The notes below the pieces were generated by a model. That model saw only the letters and a list, made by a program, of their open reading frames with translations, had not been told where the DNA came from and did not search any database. Below, one piece after another: positions 13,002 to 24,563 of a stretch of DNA of 64,000 bases (positions are counted from its first letter, which is position 1; every line of letters starts with the position of its first letter). Source of the stretch: Helicostylum pulchrum (Eukaryota > Mucoromycota > Mucoromycetes > Mucorales > Mucoraceae); the NCBI GenBank assembly GCA_025677825.1, contig JAIXMO010000080.1, positions 1 through 64,000 of the forward strand, read 5' to 3'. The position numbers and the translations under genes are program-made.

Positions 13002-14926
13002 ATGAGTCAACTAGTAAAGAGTGTCATTCCAAAGACAGGTCAACAAGTTACTCGTTTAGGTTTCGGTAGTTATCGTGCTTCTAAACCTATTCACGCTCAA
13101 GCGTTAACTGCAGCCTTAGAAGGCGGTGTAAATATTATCGATACAGGAAATAATTTTGAAAATGGTACCTATAATATAATACACATAAAAAAAAACCTAG
13201 TAATAAACAATAAAAAAAGGTGCTAGTGAAACTTTGATTGGTAATACTTTGGATTCGTTGGTAAAAAAGGGAAAGTTATCACGCGAGGTAAAAAGAAAAA
13301 AAAAGCTGGATTTGATAGACGAGATAAAGTTTTTAACAAAAAATAGTCTATTACACTTGTCACCAAATCAGGTTACCTAAGCTCAGTTGATATTGGTTCA
13401 TTTGACCCTAATCAAGATTACGTACAATTAACAGAAAAGAGTTTTCACTCGATTAGTCCAAGAATATTAGAAAAACAAATTCAAACATCATTGGATCGAT
13501 TAAAAACCAACAAACTTGATATCTTTATGATCAATTCTCCTGAGCGTATGATGTTTTCTAAAAACAGAGTAAATAGAATACCAACAATATAAAAAATACA
13601 AGTGACTCATTACCTCTTAAAAAAAATAGAGATATACATCAGCTCAGTTGTACAAGGATTTATCTCTGAGTTTTCGTTATCTTGATGGACTTGTGAAATC
13701 TGGTAATTACTGCAAAAAGAAAAGAAAAAAAGGGATACTAAAATATACATTTTTTAAAAAGGTACTATTGGTGGTTATGGTGTTTGTTCAAATACACTAG
13801 CATTGCCTAATGCCGCGGATCACATTTCTCTTACCGATATATTAAAAGCTTGTCCTAATACTGCAAACTTTGTTGCTGCTGAGGTGCCTTTTAATTTATA
13901 CGAACGTGACGCAATTGTTACAAGTGAAAATGATGAAAAGAGAACTGTAGCTGAAATAGCAAAGGTAAAAAAACATTAGTTATCGTATATATGTATTTAC
14001 TCATGTATAAAATTAAAATAGGAAAACGATATTTATTTGATGACAAACAGACCTTTGAATGCGATTGCTAATGGACAAATTAGAGTTTTAGTAAACCATG
14101 AATTGGGAGCCGATGGAAAAGGACCAGGTAATAACTGACATGATCATTCTTTTTTTTTTTTAAAAAAAAATCTAAACTTACGTTTTTTAGCCGAGCATGA
14201 AATTATGTCAAAAATGCAAACTTCGTTTGAAAAAGTAGCTAAATTAGAATCCGACGTCATGTCTGAACGTAAATACAAAAAGAAAGAAAACGAATGATTT
14301 TTTTATATTCTAAAAATATGATTTGTAGTACCTGTAGAAGAAGAAACTTTAACAGCTAAATTTGTTTGGGGTCAAGTCTTGTCTGAAAATTTAGCTAGAC
14401 TATCTCAAAATCATTTTGCTACAAGACATTATTTAACAAATCAAGTTTTACCTGCCCTTCAAAAGGATTTAGAAAGTCTTGAAAATTTTGCTAGTGAATT
14501 AGGAAGTGACCAAGAATTAGCTGCTTATCAACATTGGATAGAAGACTATAGAAAGGTAAAAAAAAAAAAAAAAGCTTCACATTTTGTATTTTAAAAAACT
14601 AACCGCCATCGAAAAAAAAAAAGTCTGTCACTGCGTTAACAAAAGATATTGTTCATTATGCATATATCGACACCCTTCGTAAGAACAACGAACTCGATCG
14701 TATCTTGACTGCCTTATGCCCTACTATGAAGGATATACCAAAGGACGCCTACTCCCCACTCTCTATTAAATCCCTTCGATTCTTAATGTCTCATACTGAA
14801 GTAGGCACCGTCTTTACTGGTATGAGAGATCCTACCTATGTGAAGGACGCTCTTTTTGCTGCTAGACAAGAATTAATAGACGAAGAAGATATCAATGATG
14901 TTTGGCGTTGTCCCATCTTTAATTAG
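13002..14926 (+). CDS. Aldo/keto-reductase-like protein with long C-terminal extension
   Basis: Nine exons (13002-13164, 13220-13287, 13347-13568, 13630-13702, 13762-13964, 14022-14127, 14191-14268, 14329-14555, 14624-14926) join in phase to 480 aa. The first 300 residues follow the AKR barrel: TRLGFGSYRASK, VNIIDTGNNFENGASE, ITLVTKSGY, LKTNKLDIFMINSPER, IGGYGVCSNTL, VAAEVPFNLYER and YLMTNRPLNAI. The usual tetrad is D-Y-K-H. Here D (IIDTG) and K (VTKSG) are present, but the Tyr position is F (NNFENG) and the His position is N (INSPE). About 180 residues of helical character follow, which standard AKRs lack (about 320 aa). The fold is confident; the substrate is unknown, and activity may be altered or lost. 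The upstream in-frame TTG at 12984 was not chosen because ATG 13002 opens the conserved part. Confidence 0.8.
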
Positions 14927-15803
14927 AAAACATAGATCCAGGCGATCCCTCCCTTAATATTTTTTTTTTTTTTTTTTTTCGTACTATATTACTTCAAACA
15001 ATAAAACGTATTTACGCTAATTTATGCAATACATACACGTGGATAAACCTGCGTTAAAGACTATATCGTGTAACTCTTTTAGATGAGAAGATTATTCCAT
15101 CTCATTTGAAACAAATTAATAAAATCATTCTCAATCAGAGTGACGAAAAAAAAAACTATCTTGCGTCATCTATTACACCAAATATTGCTAAACGATACAC
15201 GAGATAATAAGGGGTACTTTGTTTGTAAGTCGTGTCAAACTTTTCAACATTTGATCTCATTTATTTGTATCGCCTGGATAAAAAAGGCGTTATATGATAA
15301 ATTGACAAATTGTTCCGTCCGATTAAGATACTAGTTAGTTTTTTGTCATGTATATTACACGGTAAGTACATTGACTTTTTTATATATGCAAATTCAATTG
15401 CGCCTATGAACTCAAAATCTCTTTATTGCTTTTACAGTAGGTTAGTGTTATTTATTAGCCCCGTAATAGCGTTAGAAACTATCGAAACTCGATTACTCCT
15501 TTTCAACTATGAAACGAGTACGATAAGACTTTGGTACACAATGCATGACCCAAAACTAATAAATAAATAGAGCCAATAACAAAGAATACTGTTGATGATG
15601 TAATTGTCCACAAAACTATTTACTTCCAATTGCATTACTTATAAGTCGCGGCAGATTTGAGTAAGATAGTCTTGGCGCGCGCTCTATTTACGCGCTCAGA
15701 AAAAAAAAGGTCTAAAGTATTACTTCTCACGTACCTTTTATGCACGGTACTTAGTTGCTCTATAGGTTTGTAAGCCCTGCAAGAGAATCTAGCAATACAT
15801 TTC
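14927..15803. other. Decayed DNA, possible 5' part of the second Fanzor-like relic
   Basis: There is a T-run of about 18 at 14960-14978 behind the AKR-like gene, then short disrupted open pieces (for example KIIPSHLKQINKIILNQSD near 15085-15140, and segments at 15140-15334 and 15310-15570). None can be joined into one frame. Position and orientation allow these to be the N-terminal half of the relic that follows, but the sequence does not prove it. Confidence 0.3.
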
Positions 15804-16692
15804 TTGAAAACACCTCCTGCGACCAACATATCATCAAGTGAAATCGGTGTAGGCAGTGGACAATATAGAAACCGTAACAAACTTGTAAGAAAAAAAGCTG
15901 CAAACCAAGGAGTCAATATTCAGTCTATCGAAACAGATCTTTCAAAACATCCTTTAACGACTTCTATTTCTTCTGTTAATGGCTTCCAAGCCGAATTTAC
16001 AGGCTCATTTTAACGATCGTCATAAAATTAGGAATTTCTACAATCGTAAGAAGCTTGTAAACGCAAGAATGCATACAGAAACCCAAAAGTATAGATTTAC
16101 TCATCGTATATGTACCAAAGAAAGAAAATAACATATTTATTCTTCTAGTAATGGCTTTTAACTGGAAAGTCAATATATAATCATATTTCTTAATAGTATT
16201 GCTTTATAGACGTACGGCTAATAAAAAAAAAAGAGGGATATATTGATGTTTATCGGGTAGAGGCACGGGTGTTGGATCTCGTATCAAAGGGTTTAGACGA
16301 TATGGTGGGAGATCGAAGGAGAACATCCATACAGAGGCGGCGAATGTTTGCATCACTAATGAAAATTTAACGTCTCAAACATGCGTTTTCTATTTTGGTG
16401 GTTTGAGCCATCCTCGTATCAAAAAGCAAGCAAAAAATGGTAAACGATATACAAAAGTTTAAAAGGCACCGTGTACTGTACTAACCCAGCTTGCATATCG
16501 TTGTCTGCTTTGGCTATTGCTTTAGTTGGGTTGAGTACGGTACTATTTGGGTCACCATTACCGCCATTTTGTGTTTCTAACCTCAGAAGCCTATTCACAT
16601 CGACCTTCAAAGCGAAAAGAGAAGATTGGAAACCACGATGTGGTTCTGGAGGTACGAAACTAAAAATATGCACATCCTTACTTACACATTAA
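15804..16692 (+). pseudogene. Decayed TnpB/Fanzor-like gene, second type
   Basis: Pieces in successive frames follow the order of Mucorales TnpB/Fanzor-like proteins. 15804-16010 has SGQYRNRNKLVRKKAANQG and QSIETDLSKHPL. 16010-16132, in another frame, has RHKIRNFYNRKK. 16256-16462 has RIKGFRRYGGRSKENIHT and ITNENLTSQTCVFYFGGLSH. 16463-16692, one frame over, has GTVYCTNPACISLSALAIAL. The glutamate in TNENLTSQTC matches the RuvC-II position, and C..., YCTNPAC forms a zinc ribbon. The residues usually found between the last Cys and SALAI, including the RuvC-III Arg-Asp, are missing. At least three frame breaks and this deletion make it non-functional. It differs clearly from the relic at 1-596. 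Family naming is from remembered motifs, not a search. Confidence 0.6.
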
Positions 16693-16845
16693 TTCTCTTT
16701 TCTCCGTCCACCCACCCACTCCAGTGACTGTCTTCTTTCTTTGATGATTTAAAGTTACTCTGCCGCGTCATCTCAGTAAAGCAAATAAAGTACGCTTTTT
16801 TTTTGTTCTTGTTCTTGTTCGTCTTTTAAAGCATATTTACACAGT

Positions 16846-18122
16846 ATGAGTCTTTTTCCTACTACACAAAGAAATAACCACCTTGTTGAGTTTAACGCAG
16901 GTAAATGCGTTAAAGACGGTGACTTGTTGAAACCTGATACTAGAAAGGGGTAAAAAAATATATATACTGCTTAGTCGAGTCTTTTTTATATATTAAGTAC
17001 CTCTTTGTTCATGTAGTGTTATTTATATGGATCAAGTAGGAGATTTAAACTTTTGACATGTTTTTAAAAAAAGGATGTTAAACTATTTTTTTTTTGTGAA
17101 TAGAGTGATGATCAATTAATGCACTTTTATTGGAAAGAACGTAAATCTGCTGATCCTGAAGACGTGAGTTAAAAAAAAAAGATTAGCAAACAAAAAAAGA
17201 TTATGCTAATCTAGAAAGATGTATAGGATTTCATTATATTTCCTGATGAAGCCGAACTTACTCGGGTTGAACAATGTACAACAGGTCGCGTTTATATCTT
17301 AAAGTTTAAATCTTCTAGTCAAAAAGTTTTTTACTGGATGCAGAGTAAAAGTGAAGAAAAGGACGAAGAGGTTGTTCGACGTGTTAATCAACTTATTAAC
17401 GATCCTCAAAGTGCCTCTCAAGATGGTAATAGTCGTGATAGTGACCTTGATTTTGAAGGCAATGCTCATTCTGATTTAATGCAAATTTTAGGCGGTAGTA
17501 ATCAAGGTGATTTAGATATGAATATGACACAGGATAACCTTTTACAGTTCATTCAAAATGCTGGTAGCTTAGGGTAATGCAGAGAGAGAGAAAGAGAGAG
17601 ATAGAGGATATTCTTATAGTAAATAGTTCTTTTTTTTAATACGTGTTTTCTAGAAGTAACCTTACATCGTCTTTGCCTTCTGGTGAACACATTCTTCCTA
17701 GTTCCAAGTGGGAAGAAGTAAAGACAAAACTTTCTACTATTTCTGTACCAGAAGGACAAGCACCTGTTCAATTTGAAAATGTATTAACAAAGGAAGCACT
17801 TGGCATTCTTCTTAAAGATAATGATATCCGTTCCGCACTCTTTCCTTTTGTTACTGACGCTGAACCAGAGTTGGACCAATTAATTCAAAGTGAAGCCTTT
17901 CAACAAAGATTGAAGCTTTTGAATGCTGCTGTTGAACAAGATGAACTTGAGTTCATCCTTTCAAATTTAGGAATTGAGAAAGGTACGTTTTTTATTTTTA
18001 TTCTTCATACTTTTTTTTTTTTGTCTAAAATATGTTTTTTATTATATTCAGATTTAAAAGCCTTTTTGAAAGCTGCAAAAGAACAAGCTTTAAGTAAAAC
18101 AGATGCAATGGATGAAGATTAA
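16846..18122 (+). CDS. RPN13: RPN13 / ADRM1, proteasome ubiquitin receptor
   Basis: Six exons (16846-16949, 17017-17035, 17104-17163, 17227-17573, 17654-17982, 18052-18122) give 309 aa. The N-terminal Pru domain is clear: HLVEFNAGKC, GVIYMDQ, SDDQLMHFYWKERK, DFIIFPDEAEL, GRVYILKFKSSSQKVFYWMQ. A linker rich in N, D and Q follows, then a C-terminal DEUBAD region (VLTKEALGILLKDNDIRSAL, ELDQLIQSEAFQQRL, FLKAAKEQAL). Rpn13 sits on the 19S regulatory particle, binds ubiquitin with the Pru loops and activates the deubiquitinase UCH37 through DEUBAD. Having both domains resembles animals and many filamentous fungi, whereas budding yeast Rpn13 is Pru only. Exon 2 is just 19 nt. Confidence 0.93.
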
Positions 18123-18417
18123 AAGAAAAAAAAAGAGAAAAAAAAAAGAGAGAAATGTACAAGAGAATAAAATGGCAGACTATTATTTTCTTTTTCCATA
18201 GTCAGAGTATCGAGTTCTTGTTTTATATAGTTTATTTTTTGTCAATATTGTAGACCATCTCAACTCATAACTTTTGCAGTGAGAGGTCCTGTTAAAGACA
18301 GTTAAAGAAAAGAGAAAAAAAAAAAGACAAAAAAAAAAATGGCGGCCTAATGAGGTAGCAGCTTTTTTGTATAATTGTTTATCCGTTTTTTTTAAGCCAC
18401 TAAACAATTCACGATTT

Positions 18418-18581
18418 TAAAGTTGCTCTTCAGCACCGTGTTTTTATCCCCAAAGAAAATGTGCTAGTTTGGATGTTACTCAAACCCCCCCCCCCATTTC
18501 TTACACGTATTTCATGTAAGTTATTCAATCATTTTTGGAATAACAATGGGGGTAAAAACACGGTGCAGAAGAGCAACTTTA
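18418..18581. mobile_element. MITE-like element, 35-bp terminal inverted repeats flanked by TA
   Basis: The left arm, 18418-18452, begins TAAAGTTGCTCTTC. The right arm, 18547-18581, is its reverse complement over 35 positions with two mismatches. The spacer is about 94 bp and includes a run of 13 C. The outermost TA on each side could be the TA target duplication left by Tc1/mariner-type insertion, leaving 33-bp repeats. The whole unit is 164 bp, has no coding capacity and stands alone between genes. An alternative is a functional RNA hairpin, because the arms could form a 35-bp stem. Confidence 0.6.
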
Positions 18582-19324
18582 GCGTAACTCATCAATCGGG
18601 CTCTGTCGATTGACCAACTTCAGTAATAACCACAACATCAAACACTTTATTCCTTAAAAGTTATTTAATAAAATGTTCATACTAGAGTTTTATGAAAAAT
18701 TACTATACTTGCTGGTTATTTAAAAGTTTTAACAGTACACAAATTAAAAAAGGTGCAAACATTGAAGATCTTCACACACAATAATAAGAAACATGATGAC
18801 GTTTTGTAAAGCGAAAAAAGGCACGTCTTATTTGAGACGTCTATCTTCTGCAGAGAGATCGGCGATTGTTCTAGTAAGTTATATAATAAAGTATATGTTT
18901 AGCTTTTATTAGCTAACTTTATAGTCATGTATATTTGTATAATATAAAGCGAAGCGAACGGCGCGTACTCCTTTAGATAAAGGCACTGTTTTAAAAGTAT
19001 TTGTAATACGCAGATTACCCTCATTATATTTTACAAACCTGGACAAGGAACCAAAATTTATATCTTTCGGGAAAAAGTTACAAAATATAGCTTTAATGAA
19101 AATTTAAACATTTGTTTGCCTCCGGCAATTTGGATGACTGCATTTGTCTTTGTTAAAACTAATTATTTTTTTCCTGAAAGGTAGCGAAAATACGGTATTT
19201 TATTCTAAAAAAACCACAAGTAATAGAATAGTAACTTGGGTTCTCCCAGTGAGTTTGGTGACTTATTTCCTCAACTCAGTCGAGGGGCCAAAAGAATTTT
19301 ATAAGCAAAAAAAAAAGAAGTGTT
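18582..19324. other. Intergenic region between the MITE and RING-CH 3' end
   Basis: About 740 bp, AT-rich. It has only short open frames without conserved motifs or splice-joined coding sense. Nothing else is recognised. Confidence 0.4.
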
Positions 19325-20659
19325 TTAAGCTCTAGATTTTTGTACTTCGTCGTAGTTCTTGACACGTCGTGATCTGTGTTGACGAATACGTTCATATTTA
19401 TACAACAAGTTACCAATATCTTTTGCTACAACAAATAGACAACCACCAAGTACGTTTCTTTGAAATGGATCAGGAAAGTTTTGTTTCACCCAACTAAATC
19501 TATTTAAAAAGCTACATCATATTTGTAAATAAAAAACCTTCCCCTTCATTTTGTTGTTGTTGTTGTTGTTTACCTTCCCATACCACTACTAATGACAGGC
19601 CATAATAATACACCTATTAATGATAATCCAATACTACTGGTATCTCTTCCATTAATCATATCAAATTCCAAATTACGTTCTCTATCCGATATATTTACAT
19701 TACTTGAACGTCTTGGTCTGTTATTATTGGAGCGTGATAGAATTATGGGATCTTGTAATGATAGATTTCTTGTAACATAGCGTTGTGCTAATCTGTAGGC
19801 ATTTTTATAAAATAATCTTACCCATGGCATGATACCAATGGTTAAAGCGGGTGATATGGGCCACGTGAAGCGAATATGATGAGGTGTATGGCCTGTAGCA
19901 CGTAACAAGGTAACAGCAGCCACGGGTAAAATTGCATCTCCCCATTGTGTCTTTGTGGAAAGTAATAATACGGGTATAAGTGGTAATCCAATCCAGGTTT
20001 TATAAGTCCAATAACTGGGATTACCAATTAATCTCTCTCCATCTCGAGGTCCTAATAAGGCCATCACTGAAAATGCCCCGTACGTTGTACAGGTAATAAG
20101 TAATGAACATCCAATGCCAAGTACTGTAATATACGGTGCTGTGGTACGTGCAAGTGTATCTACAACTGTCAATAATGCAAGTGTAATATTATCGTTTTGT
20201 GCTAAAATATAAGGTAGAGAACATTGTGGACATCGAACCTATTCATTATTTGTGTTAGTGTGTGAGTGCGAGTGAGTGAGTAAAACAAGTGTTCAACTTG
20301 TTATATATTTATACCTTTTTGGTGGGAGAAGCTTTTTGGTTTTCAGCAATCCAGTCTAATAGACAAGACTGATGTGCTTCCAAAGTACATTTACAAGGTT
20401 TAACCCATTTTCCTTGCGAGTCAGAATTATCACCAAAGCAAATCCAACACCTTTGCTCGTCTTCGGTTTCGACACGAGGCTGTCTTGGTGCCAAAATAGT
20501 AGAAGAGTCAGAGGAATCAACAGTAGAAGCACTTTGACTACTACTTGTTGAATTAGAAAGTAAATCTTCTGTATCTAAAATATCATTATCTAATACAACT
20601 GAATTCATTATTTCTCGGTCCATAGTCATTCCAGTTCTTGGAAACATAAAATGAGACAT
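19325..20659 (-). CDS. RING-CH (MARCH-type) multi-pass membrane E3 ubiquitin ligase
   Basis: Three exons (20315-20659, 19574-20238, 19325-19499) give 394 aa. After a Ser-rich N-terminus comes a complete RING-CH finger: RCWICFGDNSDSQ, WVKPCKC, AHQSCLLDWI, then VRCPQC across the first intron (C4HC3, His at the fifth ligand). Several hydrophobic stretches follow (TVLGIGCSLLITCTTYGAF, WIGLPLIPVLLLS, ISPALTIGIMPWVRLFY, SIGLSLIGVLLWPVISS). The order of finger, then four or so membrane spans, resembles MARCH5 of the mitochondrial outer membrane, so a role in organelle protein quality control is possible but inferred. It shares a divergent intergenic region with RPB7. Confidence 0.85.
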
Positions 20660-20754
20660 TTTTGTTTTTTTTAAAAAAAAAAAGAGGTTTTTTTTTGTTG
20701 TAAGGCTTTCCCTCTTTAATTGCGGATGTTAAAACAAATCTTCACTGTGACGTA

Positions 20755-20792
<38 letters not shown>

Positions 20793-21030
20793 GCTTTTTC
20801 TTTTATTAGTGGTTCTCATCAACTCAATTAAAAACGCGTTCTTTTTTTTTTACCTCGATTAAACACGCACATACACACACAGACATACACACACACAGGT
20901 GAACATTGGAGAATAATAAAAAAAAAGATAGCGATCTTTTTCAGAATGATACTTATCGAGTTTTTTTTTTTTCTTTATAAAAAAACAGCCACACTCATAC
21001 ACACACACAACGAAATCTTGGATCTATATA
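20660..21030. promoter_or_regulatory. Divergent promoter region, RING-CH ligase / RPB7
   Basis: A 371-bp region between two divergent ATGs. It holds a T-run of 33 (20758-20790), further T-runs near 20841 and 20961, and CA-rich stretches (ACACACACAGACATACACAC, about 20867-20900; more near 21001). Such poly(dT) tracts exclude nucleosomes in fungi. I see no clear TATA box. Confidence 0.5.
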
Positions 21031-21394
21031 ATGTTTTTCTTGGTAAATTGTCAGCAACATGTATATTATGCATAGAACTTGGAATGTTTTATTCATGCAC
21101 GTTTTTTTTTATATAAATGTAGAAAGAATTGACACACACGATTTCATTACACCCATCTTATTTTGGGCCCAATATGCAAGCACAATTAAAGGACAAATTG
21201 TATGCTGATGTAGAAGGAACATGTACAGGAAGATACGGATATGTTATTACAGTATTATCGTTGAATAATTTCGGTAAAGGTAAAATTTTACCTGGTTCAG
21301 GTTTAGCTGAATTTAAGGTAAATTATCAAGCTATTGTCTTTAAGCCGTACAAGGGTGAAGTATTGGATGCTATTGTTACCACTGTGAACAAGGT

Positions 21395-21434
<40 letters not shown>

Positions 21435-21921
21435 CGGGTTCACGTTTTGCTAAAAAAATATATATATGGGTATTAGATGGGTTTCTTTGCTGATGTTGGA
21501 CCTTTACAAGTATTTGTATCTAACCATGTAAGTTTATACACATATTATATATATATTTGGCGAGTTACGTATACAGATTTTAAATGAAAATTGTATATAT
21601 ACATATTAGCTTATTCCTACAGATATGAAATTTGATGCTAATGGCAACCCGCCGTGTTACTCATCCGAAGATCAGGTAAAAGATAAACAAAAGAGGCAGG
21701 AGGAAAATTTTTGACATTTTTGTTGTTGTTGTTGTAGGTGATACAGAAAGATGTGCAAGTTCGCTTAAAATTAGTTGGTACTCGTGTTGATGCAACTGAA
21801 ATTGTAAGTACAAAAAAGATGATTTCTGCTCGATGTGTATATTAATAATATTATATTGTACTGGAAATAGTTTGCTATTGGCACCATTAAAGAAGACTAT
21901 TTGGGTGTTATCTCTTCTTAA
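21031..21921 (+). CDS. RPB7: RPB7, RNA polymerase II stalk subunit
   Basis: Six exons (21031-21042, 21123-21392, 21477-21527, 21610-21675, 21738-21803, 21871-21921) give 171 aa, exactly the usual size. The protein starts MFFL and continues KELTHTISLHPSYFGP, then VEGTCTGRYGYVI, KVNYQAIVFKPYKGEV, MGFFADVGPLQVFVSNHLIP, NPPCYSSEDQ and AIGTIKEDYLGVISS. These are the tip and OB domains of Rpb7. With Rpb4 it forms the stalk that binds nascent RNA and regulates initiation. The first exon encodes only MFFL (12 nt) and is supported because MFF opens RPB7 proteins in yeast and animals. Confidence 0.96.
21401..21430 (+). repeat. (GA)15 microsatellite in RPB7 intron 2
   Basis: Fifteen GA units lie a few bases inside the 5' splice site. 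A shorter GAGAGAGA-type repeat lies in the RPN13 intron at 17580-17602. Both are simple repeats. Confidence 0.95.
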
Positions 21922-23242
21922 TTCCCTTTTTTTTCTTTTAATTAAAAAAAAGGACTATCCTTGGGCACGTTCACGCATATATATATATTTCTTTTAAGCA
22001 CGTACAAAAAAAAAACAGGATATTCAATTTATTTTTCTTGCAAAAAAATAGTCGTGTTTCCCTGTGAAAGTCAAATAATAAAAATAATTAGATAATAATA
22101 GAAAGTTACGAGATAAGGAATTTAACGTTTTGTATCACAACTTTTTTGATTAGTGCGCAAGATGCTATTCAATCTACAGAAAAAGAAGGTAAAATTGCAC
22201 CATCGTAATACAGATTCCTTGGTAAAAAAAATATATATGCAGGAATCAAATTTGACAACGAAAATGCAAATACTATTTTTGTACCTTTAAGAGAATACGT
22301 ACAAAAAAAGAATGCATTTTGTCTAGTTGGCATTCTTACACAAGAAAAAAAAGGGGGCATTATACCCTTTTATCGTTTCCACAGAAGCAAAAAAGGGTTT
22401 TTTTTTCAGGTACAAATTATTTCAAACACAGAATAAAGATCTTTCACCAAAAGCAATCCCCGAAGAAAGGCAGACAGAAATAAATGTGTTTTGGTCCGTG
22501 TGTAAAAATATAATGATGTTACTTTTTGTTTACATGACGAGATATGTACATGAATAGCTTAAGCATGATGTGTACGTGTAAAAAAAAAAAAAGACAAACT
22601 TTGGTTTGGTTTTTTTAAAAAAAAAGGCCTGGGAAAAAGCAATATCTTTTTTTTTTTAAGGTGTAAAAAAATATAGTTTACACATGCCATCCAACAAAAA
22701 AACCAAAAAAAAATTGTGTCAACTGCTAATAGGCCAAAAGTCTGTATTAAAATTAAAAAGAAACTAAAAAGTTACTCTTGTGTTGCAAAGGATTATAATA
22801 AATAAATAAAAAAGGGACTGGGGGGACAGGCTTTTCAAAGAAGATGAGATTAACTTAAAAAAAAAAAATTTGTTCGATTTTTATTTGACAGCGAGAATTA
22901 AAAAAAGGTTTCTTGCGTAAAAAAATAAGATGATCTTTATACAGTAACGCCATTTACACGTAAAAAAAGAAACGTATAGCATAATGCGCATGTCTCCTTA
23001 TTTTTATTCACTATTGCTTGTAATAAATAAAAAAAGATCAACGAATTTGATTGAGAATGTCGCGATTAAATGCTTACTGGATTATTATTGGTTCAACACG
23101 CCATTTTAAACGTATATGATTGGCTGATGTTCGGTGGCTTCAATTGATATTTTTTTTGGTATAAATGAAGAAATCAAAAGTTTTTCCTTTTTTTTTTTTC
23201 TTTCGTAACCCTTTTTTTTGAAAACCCTTTTATATACTAAAA
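21922..23242 (+). promoter_or_regulatory. Intergenic; contains the SAM synthetase promoter
   Basis: Of 1.3 kb, the first kilobase has only low-complexity sequence and short open frames with no recognisable product. Near the SAM synthetase start there are two reverse CCAAT boxes (ATTGG at 23087-23091 and 23119-23123, 32 bp apart), a TATAAAT at 23160-23166, then a T/C-rich tract up to the ATG at 23243. This is a classic layout for a strongly expressed fungal gene. Function is inferred from position. Confidence 0.55.
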
Positions 23243-24563
23243 ATGAGCGAAACTTTCCTTTTCACTTCTGAATCCGTTGGTGAAGGTCACCCTGGTAAGA
23301 ACTTTTTTTTTTTTTGTAGACGATAACAAAATAATAACACAATTATGATTATTACTATTAGACAAGATCTGTGATCAAGTCTCTGATGCTATTTTGGATG
23401 CCTGTTTAGCTCAAGATCCCATGTCCAAGGTTGCTTGTGAAACTGCTGCCAAGACTGGTATGATCATGGTCTTTGGTGAAATTACCACCAAGGCTAACCT
23501 TGATTATCAAAAGATTATTCGTAACACCATTAAGCAAATTGGTTATGATGATTCTGAAAAGGGTTTCGATTACAAGACCTGTAACGTTTTAGTTGCTATT
23601 GAGCAACAATCTCCTGATATTTCTCAAGGTCTTGTTCAAAAGTCTTTCAACATTGAAGATATTGGTGCTGGTGATCAAGGTATCATGTTTGGTTATGCTA
23701 CTGATGAAACTCCCGAGATGATGCCTTTGACCGCTGTTCTCTCTCACAAGCTTAACAAGCGTATGGCTGACCTCCGTCGTGACGGTACCCTCTCTTGGTT
23801 GCGTCCTGATTCCAAGACTCAAGTCACTATTGAATATAAGAACGATAACGGTGCCATGATTCCTCTTCGTGTCGATACCGTTGTTGTCTCTGTTCAACAC
23901 GCTGCTGAGATTGAGACTGAAGATCTCCGTAAGGCTTTAATGGAACATATTGTTAAGCCTGTTATCCCTGCCCATCTCCTCAAGGATACTGTCTACCATT
24001 TACAACCTTCTGGTAAGTTTATCATTGGTGGTCCTCAAGGTGATGCTGGTTTAACCGGTCGTAAGATTATTGTTGATACCTATGGGTAAGTTTTTTTTTT
24101 TTAACTCGGGACAGTGAAAAAAAAAATTTTTTTTTCCCGCTTTTTGATCGGTTCTCTAATATATATATATATTTTCCTTGTTACTAATAGTGGTTGGGGT
24201 GCTCATGGTGGTGGAGCTTTCTCCGGTAAGGATTGGTCCAAGGTTGATCGTTCTGCTGCTTATACCGCTCGTTGGATCGCCAAGTCTTTGGTTAACGCCA
24301 AACTCGCTCGTCGTGTTCTTGTCCAACTTTCTTATGCTATCGGTGTTGCCGAACCTCTTTCCATCTTTGTTGATACCTATGGTACTTCTGAAAAGTCTGC
24401 CACTGATTTAGTTGAAATTATTCGTCAAAACTTTGATCTCCGTCCTGGTGTAATTGTCAAGGAACTTGATCTCTTCAAGCCTATCTACCAAAAGACTGCT
24501 GCTTACGGTCATTTCGGTCGTGACGAATTCTCTTGGGAACAACCCAAGGAACTCAAGTTCTAA
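23243..24563 (+). CDS. SAM1: S-adenosylmethionine synthetase
   Basis: Three exons (23243-23294, 23362-24085, 24191-24563) give 382 aa, the family length. Diagnostic motifs are all present: [20 protein letters not shown] (ATP and Mg2+ binding), [21 protein letters not shown]-type [23 protein letters not shown] given as [14 protein letters not shown], and [19 protein letters not shown]. It joins ATP and methionine to make S-adenosylmethionine in the cytosol. Codon use is strongly biased, fitting high expression. Introns lie inside the ATP-binding motif and before [12 protein letters not shown]2B-like protein, a possible regulatory partner, is encoded at 45818-47278. Confidence 0.97.
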
